Origin: Actinomycetota bacterium
GTDB taxonomy: Bacteria > Desulfobacterota > Deferrimicrobia > Deferrimicrobiales > Deferrimicrobiaceae
Direction of reading: 5' to 3'
DNA length: 7,225 nt
Assembly (NCBI GenBank): GCA_016844415.1
Contig: JAENIX010000039.1
Coordinates: 1-7,225, forward strand
Shown here: positions 1 to 6,375 of the stretch, piece after piece
Layout: each line of letters opens with the position of its first letter
How positions within the stretch are numbered: the first letter of the stretch is position 1
Notes under the pieces: model-generated
What the model saw: only the letters and a program-made list of their open reading frames with translations
What the model was told of the DNA's origin: nothing
Database searches by the model: none
Position numbers and translations under genes: made by a program

Positions 1-1
1 C

Positions 2-1302
<1,301 letters not shown>

Positions 1303-1317
1303 AATGTGTTTACGGGA

Positions 1318-1393
1318 GAGCCCATAGCTCAGTTGGTAGAGCATCTGACTTTTAATCAGAGGGTCGTTGGTTCGATCCCAACTGGGCTCACCA
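1318..1393 (+). tRNA. trnK: tRNA-Lys (anticodon TTT)
   Basis: A complete 76-nt cloverleaf is visible. The acceptor GAGCCCA (1318-1324) pairs with TGGGCTC (1383-1389), followed by discriminator A and an encoded CCA (1391-1393). The D-arm is GCTC...GAGC with loop AGTTGGTA. The anticodon stem TCTGA/TCAGA encloses loop CTTTTAA, with anticodon TTT at 1351-1353. The T-arm contains the usual GGTTCGATCCC-type loop. It reads AAA/AAG lysine codons. It lies 42 bp after purA and 11 bp before tRNA-Glu, so the two are almost certainly one transcript. Confidence 0.97.
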
Positions 1394-1404
1394 GCATTTC
1401 GCGC

Positions 1405-1482
1405 GTCCCCATCGTCTAGTCCGGCCAAGGACACCGCCCTTTCACGGCGGCGACGCCGGTTCGAATCCGGCTGGGGACGCCA
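1405..1482 (+). tRNA. trnE: tRNA-Glu (anticodon TTC)
   Basis: A complete 78-nt cloverleaf is visible. The acceptor GTCCCCA (1405-1411) pairs with TGGGGAC (1472-1478), followed by discriminator G and an encoded CCA (1480-1482). The anticodon stem CCGCC/GGCGG encloses loop CTTTCAC, with anticodon TTC at 1441-1443. The T-arm is GCCGG-TTCGAAT-CCGGC. The TCGTCTAGTCC start of the D-arm is typical of bacterial tRNA-Glu. It is the second gene of a tRNA pair, and eight T residues follow the CCA immediately. Confidence 0.97.
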
Positions 1483-1490
1483 TTTTTTTT
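1483..1490 (+). terminator. T-tract directly after tRNA-Glu, possible terminator
   Basis: Eight consecutive T residues start at the base after the encoded CCA. No separate classical hairpin precedes them. The tRNA T-arm/acceptor structure, or an alternative pairing of GGCG (1449-1452) with CGCC (1478-1481) around the T-stem, would have to act as the stem. This is plausible for a tRNA transcript end but weak as evidence. Confidence 0.35.
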
Positions 1491-1511
1491 ATAATCGTCC
1501 CATTACGGATT

Positions 1512-1548
1512 CGCCGGACCTAAGAACCGGGACGTTCCTAAGAACTCG
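1512..1548 (+). repeat. Left arm of 37-bp inverted repeat
   Basis: This arm is the exact reverse complement of 1657-1693. Within it the 9-mer CCTAAGAAC occurs twice, at 1519-1527 and 1537-1545, 18 bp apart. GAAC/GTTC/GAAC alternate at 1524, 1534 and 1542, so the arm also has short internal dyads. Confidence 0.95.
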
Positions 1549-1656
1549 CCTCAGGGATATCCCCGGATACCACACAACGTTACTATTCGAAGTTGTTTTT
1601 ATGCGTCCTCGCAACTTCATGTGACCTTGATGCGGGGACAGTCCAGATTCCGTTCC

Positions 1657-1693
1657 CGAGTTCTTAGGAACGTCCCGGTTCTTAGGTCCGGCG
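1657..1693 (-). repeat. Right arm of 37-bp inverted repeat
   Basis: This arm is the exact reverse complement of 1512-1548. On the + strand it reads CGAGTTCTTAGG at its inner end and GGTCCGGCG at its outer end. It ends 51 bp before the ATG of the oxidoreductase gene. Confidence 0.95.
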
Positions 1694-1744
1694 TCGCCAT
1701 CCTCCTTGCTTTTTTCGGCGGTCAAGCCAAGAATAGTTGGGATT

Positions 1745-3562
1745 ATGGATTTCCTCAGCCCGGAAAACCTTCTCCGGTTCGGCTACAAGGACTGCATCCT
1801 CTGCGAGGTCGAGCGAAAGGGAGACGAGAAGAGGTGCAGGCGCTGCTCCGGCAGGGTGAACCAGCGCGACCGCCTGCTTTGGGAAATCAACCGGGTGCGG
1901 ATACGCCGGATCTCGGCGACTCTGTCCCTCGTTTTCCCGGGCCTCGGGCACTTCTACGCCGGGCGGTACGCCGATGGCGTCCTCTGGGCGTCTCTCATCC
2001 CGTTGAGCATCGGGCTGGTATTGAATGTCTGGCAGGGCCCGACGATCGGGCACGCCGTTCTCCTGCTGGAGTTCGCGCTGATCTATTACCTGGCCCGGCT
2101 TGACGCGGGCCGCGGATACGATGAAAAGCGCGCGCCTTGCCACGCCGCGTGCCCGGCCGGGCTAAACGTCCCCGACTACATTGCCCTCGTCCGGGAAGGG
2201 CGCGTCCTCGAGGCCCTTGCGCTGGTCCACGACAGATTGCCATTCGCGGCTTTCTGCGGAAGGGCGTGCCCCCACCCCTGCGAGCAGAAGTGCGTCCGGA
2301 ACGAATACAACGCGCCTATCTCCATCATGGCCATCAAGCGCTTCGTTGCCGATCTCGGGTACGCGGCCGAAATTTCGCCGTCCTCCGAAGTGAGCGAGGG
2401 AGTCCATTCGCCCCGGGTGGCGGTGGTCGGGGCGGGCCCGGCCGGGCTATCCGCCGCCAATACGCTTGCGCGCCTGGGCTGCCGCGTCACCGTGTTCGAC
2501 GGGAACGAGGAACCGGGGGGGATGATGCGGTACGCCGTCGCCGAATTCCGTTTCCCTTCCGCGGCCGGAATGTCCGACGCCAGGACTATCTTCGAGCGGG
2601 ACGTCCGCTTCGAGGGCGGAAAGCGGTTCGGCCGGGATATCGGCTTCGCGGAGCTGGAAAACCGCGGGTATGACGCATTGCTGCTGGCCGTCGGGACCGG
2701 CGAGCCGGTCCGGCTTCCGGGCACCGGTGGGGAGAAGGAGGGATTTTACGACGCATTGACTTTTCTCGCCTCGGCGCGGAGCGGGAATCCATTCCGGACT
2801 TACGGAAAGCTGGTCATCATCGGCGGAGGGAACGTGGCGATCGATGCGGCCCGCGTGGCGGTGCGGCTCGGGACGCATGACGTCACCGTCGTATGCCTCG
2901 AATCCAGGGAAGCGATGCCCGCGTTCCCCTCGGAAGTGGAGGATGCGATCGCGGAAGGGATCAGGATACTTCCCTCGACAGCGGTCAAGAAATTCCTCGT
3001 GCGTGCCGGGAGGGTGGTGGGATTCGATGCGCTCGAAGTAGAGAAGATCGAGTTCGACCCGAAGGGCAGGATCATCCCCCACACCGTCCTGGGAAGCGAA
3101 TTCGAATTCCCGGCCGACATGGTCGTGATGGCCATAGGCAGCCAGGCCGATCTGGACTTTCTCCCTCCCTCCGCGTCCAGGAAAGCGGTCGACCCCTTGC
3201 ATCACGTTTACCGGTTGATTTTTGAGGGTAAGGATTTTAAAATCCCTGCCTATATGTGCGGGGACTGCGTTCGCGGGCCCGGGTCCGTCGTCGAGGCCTC
3301 TGCGTCCGGCAGGGCGGCCGCGTTGAATATCTACGAGCGCCTCTGCGTCCAAGAGGTGAGAAAGGCCCGGTTCGAGGACAACTACCGCCGCGCGCACGAG
3401 CCGCAGGTTTCCGACCGGCCCGAGTGGCGGATCCGAAGGCAGGTGCCGCGGCTTTCGCCAGAGGAAAGCAGGCGGACGTTCCAGGAAGTGGAAAGGAGAT
3501 TTCCCGAGGAGAGCGTTCATCACGAAACGGGACGCTGCGCTCGGTGCAATCTATCGCTGTAA
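1745..3562 (+). CDS. Membrane-anchored GltD/DPD-type Fe-S flavin NAD(P) oxidoreductase with N-terminal Zn-ribbon and TM2-like region
   Basis: 605 residues from ATG 1745. This start is preferred over in-frame TTG 1706, which only adds unlike residues; neither start has a good Shine-Dalgarno. Residues 17-34 carry C17xxC20...C31xxC34, a zinc-ribbon-like knuckle. Residues about 56-117 are hydrophobic, with FPGLGHFYAG resembling TM2-domain proteins and two or three membrane spans. Residues 131-203 match the Fe-S domain of glutamate synthase small subunit and dihydropyrimidine dehydrogenase (PCHAACPAG; then C171, C175, C179, C183). GAGPAG (229-234) binds FAD, GGGNVAIDAAR (360-370) is the NAD(P) motif, and CGDCVRGPGSVVEASASGRA (505-524) is the C-terminal FAD signature. 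The protein ends in RCARCNLSL. The family moves electrons between NAD(P)H, FAD and Fe-S clusters; the substrate here is unknown. No GltB-like large subunit is adjacent, so a true glutamate synthase role is unlikely. The cytochrome c3 gene follows after 26 bp, probably in the same operon. Confidence 0.88.
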   Translation: MDFLSPENLLRFGYKDCILCEVERKGDEKRCRRCSGRVNQRDRLLWEINRVRIRRISATLSLVFPGLGHFYAGRYADGVLWASLIPLSIGLVLNVWQGPTIGHAVLLLEFALIYYLARLDAGRGYDEKRAPCHAACPAGLNVPDYIALVREGRVLEALALVHDRLPFAAFCGRACPHPCEQKCVRNEYNAPISIMAIKRFVADLGYAAEISPSSEVSEGVHSPRVAVVGAGPAGLSAANTLARLGCRVTVFDGNEEPGGMMRYAVAEFRFPSAAGMSDARTIFERDVRFEGGKRFGRDIGFAELENRGYDALLLAVGTGEPVRLPGTGGEKEGFYDALTFLASARSGNPFRTYGKLVIIGGGNVAIDAARVAVRLGTHDVTVVCLESREAMPAFPSEVEDAIAEGIRILPSTAVKKFLVRAGRVVGFDALEVEKIEFDPKGRIIPHTVLGSEFEFPADMVVMAIGSQADLDFLPPSASRKAVDPLHHVYRLIFEGKDFKIPAYMCGDCVRGPGSVVEASASGRAAALNIYERLCVQEVRKARFEDNYRRAHEPQVSDRPEWRIRRQVPRLSPEESRRTFQEVERRFPEESVHHETGRCARCNLSL

Positions 3563-3588
3563 ACCAAAACGAGGGGGGGTGAGTTCTG

Positions 3589-3930
3589 ATGAGGAAGTTT
3601 GCAACTTTCCTGGCGATCGTCGTGGCCGTGATGTTCTCGGCCGGGCTGGTCATCGGCGCGAGCGCGCCGGAGAAGGTCACCATCGATTTCGTCAAGAAAT
3701 CGAAGTCGGCCGTGGAGTTCAACCACAAGGGGCATACCGAGAAGGTCAAGGAATGCAAGGAGTGCCACCACAAGGGCGAGGCCGGCAAGGAGGAGAAGTG
3801 CTCCAACTGCCACAAGGCCAAAGCTGAAGGCAAGACCGCCGAGTTCAAGGAGGCCATGCACACCAAGTGCAGGGACTGCCACAAGAAGGCGAAGGGGCCG
3901 ACCAAGTGTGACGACTGCCACAAGAAGTAG
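3589..3930 (+). CDS. Periplasmic tetraheme class III cytochrome (c3 type)
   Basis: 113 residues. The ATG is preceded by a strong G-rich ribosome site (GGGGGGGTGAG, about 3574-3584). Residues 1-26 form a signal peptide (MRK, hydrophobic core, ...GASA before PEK), so the mature protein of about 87 residues is periplasmic. There are four CxxCH motifs: C56-H60, C71-H75, C94-H98 and C107-H111. The other histidines fit the c3 pattern of sixth ligands: H46 and H49 in FNHKGH, H61 directly after the first CxxCH, and H91 in AMH, so all four hemes can be bis-His. The tail KKAKGPTKCDDCHKK strongly recalls Geobacter PpcA-type c7 cytochromes, but those have only three hemes; the second motif (CSNCH) makes this a four-heme protein. 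Its family acts as a low-potential periplasmic electron shuttle. It is probably cotranscribed with the oxidoreductase upstream, and an intrinsic terminator begins 26 bp after the stop. Confidence 0.95.
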   Translation: MRKFATFLAIVVAVMFSAGLVIGASAPEKVTIDFVKKSKSAVEFNHKGHTEKVKECKECHHKGEAGKEEKCSNCHKAKAEGKTAEFKEAMHTKCRDCHKKAKGPTKCDDCHKK

Positions 3931-3955
3931 GCCAAGGTAAAGGGCTGGAAGGAAA

Positions 3956-3993
3956 CGGAGGGCGGGGTTTCCCCCGCCCTCCGGCTTTTTTTT
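3956..3993 (+). terminator. Strong rho-independent terminator after cytochrome c3
   Basis: A 12-bp GC-rich perfect stem (3956-3967 with 3972-3983) encloses a TTTC loop. It is followed by GGC and a run of eight T residues (3986-3993). It closes the oxidoreductase-cytochrome c3 unit. Confidence 0.95.
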
Positions 3994-3996
3994 AAA

Positions 3997-4026
3997 TTGA
4001 CGCAGCCCCCACCTGTAAAGTAAAGT
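3997..4026 (+). promoter_or_regulatory. Probable promoter of the resB-ccsA-cytochrome unit
   Basis: TTGACG (3997-4002, 5/6 match to -35) is followed after 18 bp by TAAAGT (4021-4026, 4/6 match to -10). It begins three bases after the T-run of the preceding terminator and lies about 40 bp before the resB start codon. The local drop in GC content fits a promoter. A second TAAAGT at 4016-4021 is too close to the -35 box. Confidence 0.5.
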
Positions 4027-4065
4027 TACATGATAGTCTTACCCATCTACTGAAGGTGAATCCCA

Positions 4066-5445
4066 ATGGCAGACGATAAGCGCACTAAATCCACTATGGA
4101 CAAAGTGTGGGATTTCTTCACATCGCTGAAACTGGCCATCACGGTGCTGATCATATTGGCCGTCGCATCCATATTCGGGACCGTCATCGAGCAGAACCAG
4201 CCGATGGAGAAGTACCAGCATGTATATACGGACGCATCCGTACGGATAATGGATGCCCTGAACCTCTTCGACATGTACCACGCCTGGTGGTTCCTCCTTC
4301 TCCTGATGCTTTTCACCGTCAACCTTTCCTGCTGCACGATCGATCGCCTGCCGCGCGTCGTGAAAGTCGTCCGGAACCCCAAGACGACCCTCGACGAAGG
4401 CCTCGAAAAAAGCCTCGGGATGGTCGACCGCTGGAAGAAAAAGGGATCGATGGATGTCTGGGCCGATAAGTATTCTGAAATAATGGGAAAAACAATCGGC
4501 AAGCCTCTCGTGACGCGAAACAGCGAAACCATCCACCTGTACGCCGAAACCGGGGTCGTTTCCAGGTTCGGGGTATATGTCACCCATACTTCCATCGTGA
4601 TCATTTTCATCGGCGCAATCGTGGGGAACGTGTTCGGTTACAAGGGATACGTCAACATTCCAGAAGGGGGAACCATCCGGCAGGTCCCGACGCGGGGCGG
4701 AACGAAGCCGGTCGACCTCGATTTCGCGGTGCGCTGCAACAAGTTCTCCCTTACGTTCTACAACGACAAGTTCGGGAACCCGACGCAGCAGCCGAAGGAA
4801 TACGCATCCGACCTGAGCATCTTCGAAAACGGGCGCGAAGTGCTTCGCAAGAAGATCGTCGTCAACGATCCCCTGCAGTACAAGGGAGTCTGGTTCTACC
4901 AGTCGAGCTACGGGCCGACAGGAACCGCTACCGCCCAGGTGCTGGCCATGGATCCGGCCGGGGGGCCGCCGGCGAACCTGGCGCTTGCCGCGGGCCAGAA
5001 AGTCGACCTGCCGGGATACGGAGCGATCACCGGCATGGATTACCAGCCCAACTACCAGGGGGCCGGACCGGCGCTGCTCGTCGTGCTGGAGAAACAGGGG
5101 CAGCCGTCCGCGGAGATCTGGCTGCCGCAGGGAAAGCCCGATTCCGACCGCAAGCGGAACGACCGGTACTTTTTCTCCTTCGGGGGCTTAAGCCAGGGGT
5201 TCTTCACGGGCCTCCAGGTGGCCAAGGATCCGGGGGTGAACATCGTCTGGGTCGGATGCACCCTGATGGTCATCGGCATCATGATCGCATTTTTCATGTC
5301 CCACCAGCGCCTCTGGGTTCGGCTGACACCTTCGGCCGACGGGCGCGTGGATATCGTCGTTGCCGGTTCGGCAAGCAGAAACAGGCTTGCCTTCGAGAAG
5401 AAATTTGAGAAAATACAAGAAGATCTGAAAGCGGTCGCCACGTGA
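4066..5445 (+). CDS. resB: Cytochrome c biogenesis protein ResB (Ccs1/CcsB, System II)
   Basis: 459 residues; ATG 4066 is preceded by AAGGTGA (4053-4059). ResB and CcsA form the System II cytochrome c synthetase, which moves heme across the membrane and attaches it to CxxCH cysteines. Membrane spans are visible at about residues 21-41, 73-91, 172-191 and 391-411. The large segment between spans three and four (about 195-388) is the periplasmic domain and carries the family block NDPLQYKGVWFYQSSYGP (268-285). His72 at the start of span two probably corresponds to the transmembrane heme ligand of fused CcsBA proteins. The C-terminal tail (about 438-459) is charged and cytoplasmic. ccsA follows after 42 bp, so the pair is split here rather than fused. 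Its likely clients include the multiheme cytochromes encoded on both sides. Confidence 0.95.
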   Translation: MADDKRTKSTMDKVWDFFTSLKLAITVLIILAVASIFGTVIEQNQPMEKYQHVYTDASVRIMDALNLFDMYHAWWFLLLLMLFTVNLSCCTIDRLPRVVKVVRNPKTTLDEGLEKSLGMVDRWKKKGSMDVWADKYSEIMGKTIGKPLVTRNSETIHLYAETGVVSRFGVYVTHTSIVIIFIGAIVGNVFGYKGYVNIPEGGTIRQVPTRGGTKPVDLDFAVRCNKFSLTFYNDKFGNPTQQPKEYASDLSIFENGREVLRKKIVVNDPLQYKGVWFYQSSYGPTGTATAQVLAMDPAGGPPANLALAAGQKVDLPGYGAITGMDYQPNYQGAGPALLVVLEKQGQPSAEIWLPQGKPDSDRKRNDRYFFSFGGLSQGFFTGLQVAKDPGVNIVWVGCTLMVIGIMIAFFMSHQRLWVRLTPSADGRVDIVVAGSASRNRLAFEKKFEKIQEDLKAVAT

Positions 5446-5487
5446 TCGCCTGTTTTATTCAGCCATCGCAAAGGGAGCCGTAACGCC

Positions 5488-6327
5488 ATGCTGAATGTCC
5501 GCCTCTTCGATCTGACAACCCTGTTGTTAGGCGCGGCCTCGGTGAACTACATCGCAGCCCTTTACGGCAAGAAGGACACCCTCGCCCGCGTCGGAACGTG
5601 GATATGCATCATCGCCGCGGTCGTATCCACCGCCGCCATTGGCGTCCGCTGGGCCGAATCGTACAAGATGGGAATCGGCCGCATCCCCGTCACAAACCTG
5701 TACGAGTCTCTCGTCTTTTTCGCCTGGTCGATAAACCTCTTCTACCTGATCGTCGAGTGGAAGTACAAGAGCCGGACCTTCGGCGCATTCGTCATGCCGA
5801 TCGCCTTCTTCACCATGGTCTTCGCGTTCACCAACGAGAGCAGCATCCAGCCTCTGGTGCCTGCCCTCCAGTCCTACTGGCTCCACGCCCATGTGATCAC
5901 CTGCTTCGTCGGATATGCGGCGTTCGCCGTATCCGCCGGCGTGGCGGTCATGTACCTGCTCAAGGCGAAGCGGGAGGAGGCGAAGGAAGAAGGCGGGGTG
6001 ATCGGTCATTTCCCTTCCACCAAGGCGCTCGACGACCTTGTATACAGGTCGATCATCTGGGGATTCCCGTTCCTGACCGTGGGGATCATCACGGGAGCGG
6101 CATGGGCGAACTACGCCTGGGGGACCTACTGGTCGTGGGATCCCAAGGAGACCTGGTCCCTGATCGTTTGGCTGGTGTACGCGGCGTTTCTCCACGCGCG
6201 CATCACACGCGGGTGGCACGGCCGGCGGGCCGCGATCCTCTCGATCGTCGGCTTCCTCGCCACCATCATGTGCTACCTCGGGGTAAATTTGGTGCTATCG
6301 GGCCTGCATTCCTACGGAGGGTCATGA
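5488..6327 (+). CDS. ccsA: Cytochrome c synthetase subunit CcsA (ResC type, WWD family)
   Basis: 279 residues; ATG 5488 has AAGGGAG (5471-5477) upstream. It is a polytopic membrane protein with about eight hydrophobic spans (roughly 7-25, 35-52, 70-90, 98-114, 132-157, 187-206, 221-238, 248-270). The heme-handling WWD signature is clear as WGTYWSWDPKETW (211-223). Flanking periplasmic histidines are H133 in WLHAH and H274 in SGLHSYG, and H236 in FLHAR matches the transmembrane heme ligand; all four histidines expected across ResB and CcsA are therefore present. The length is typical of stand-alone CcsA/ResC. It is the second gene of the resB unit, with the multiheme cytochrome starting 48 bp downstream. 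Confidence 0.96.
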   Translation: MLNVRLFDLTTLLLGAASVNYIAALYGKKDTLARVGTWICIIAAVVSTAAIGVRWAESYKMGIGRIPVTNLYESLVFFAWSINLFYLIVEWKYKSRTFGAFVMPIAFFTMVFAFTNESSIQPLVPALQSYWLHAHVITCFVGYAAFAVSAGVAVMYLLKAKREEAKEEGGVIGHFPSTKALDDLVYRSIIWGFPFLTVGIITGAAWANYAWGTYWSWDPKETWSLIVWLVYAAFLHARITRGWHGRRAAILSIVGFLATIMCYLGVNLVLSGLHSYGGS

Positions 6328-6375
6328 CAATAGCATAAGACGAAGCCATATCCTGTACGGACGGGGAGGTGCCGC

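Larger units (their letters stand above)
1512..1693. mobile_element. MITE/REP-like element with 37-bp perfect inverted repeats
   Basis: The 182-bp element is bounded by two 37-bp arms that are exact reverse complements (1512-1548 and 1657-1693); pairing stops precisely at both ends of the arms. The 108-bp interior has no credible reading frame. It holds a smaller hairpin, GAAGTTG (1589-1595) with CAACTTC (1612-1618) around a 16-nt loop. Perfect long terminal repeats, small size and no coding capacity suggest a non-autonomous transposable or REP/BIME-type element. No clean target-site duplication was found: TCGCC occurs at 1511-1515 and 1694-1698, but the left copy lies inside the arm. The element sits in the intergenic gap between tRNA-Glu and the oxidoreductase gene. 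Alternatives are a large regulatory dyad or a bidirectional terminator, though it has no T-tract. I do not recognise the family by name. Confidence 0.6.

Noticed and set aside
1511..1698. Possible target-site duplication TCGCC at 1511-1515 and 1694-1698
   Set aside because: The left copy overlaps the inverted-repeat arm by four bases, so the two copies do not flank the same element symmetrically.
1621..2103. Plus-strand open frame of 160 codons spanning the right arm of the inverted repeat into the oxidoreductase gene
   Set aside because: It starts inside the repeat element and overlaps the true gene in another frame, with low-complexity Arg/Pro/Gly composition and no motif.
3097..3110. GAATTCGAATTC palindrome in the oxidoreductase gene
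   Set aside because: It encodes ordinary Glu-Phe-Glu-Phe residues (EFEF) in the reading frame; a short codon repeat explains it.
3232..3245. 14-bp perfect palindrome GGATTTTAAAATCC inside the oxidoreductase gene
   Set aside because: A palindrome of this size is expected about once in a few windows by chance, and the coding sequence explains the bases; no second copy was seen.
2447..3523. Long open frame on the minus strand (358 codons)
   Set aside because: It lies wholly antisense to the oxidoreductase gene, whose motifs are unambiguous; the frame is a by-product of high GC content and shows no recognisable domain.
1745..3562. Assignment as authentic glutamate synthase small subunit (gltD)
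   Set aside because: The protein has extra N-terminal metal and membrane segments, lacks the usual N-terminal RCxxC, and no gltB is adjacent, so the symbol would mislead.
3237..3935. Minus-strand open frames across the cytochrome c3 gene
   Set aside because: They are antisense to a clear tetraheme cytochrome; the apparent Trp/His/Leu-rich protein is the complement of repeated CxxCH and Lys codons.
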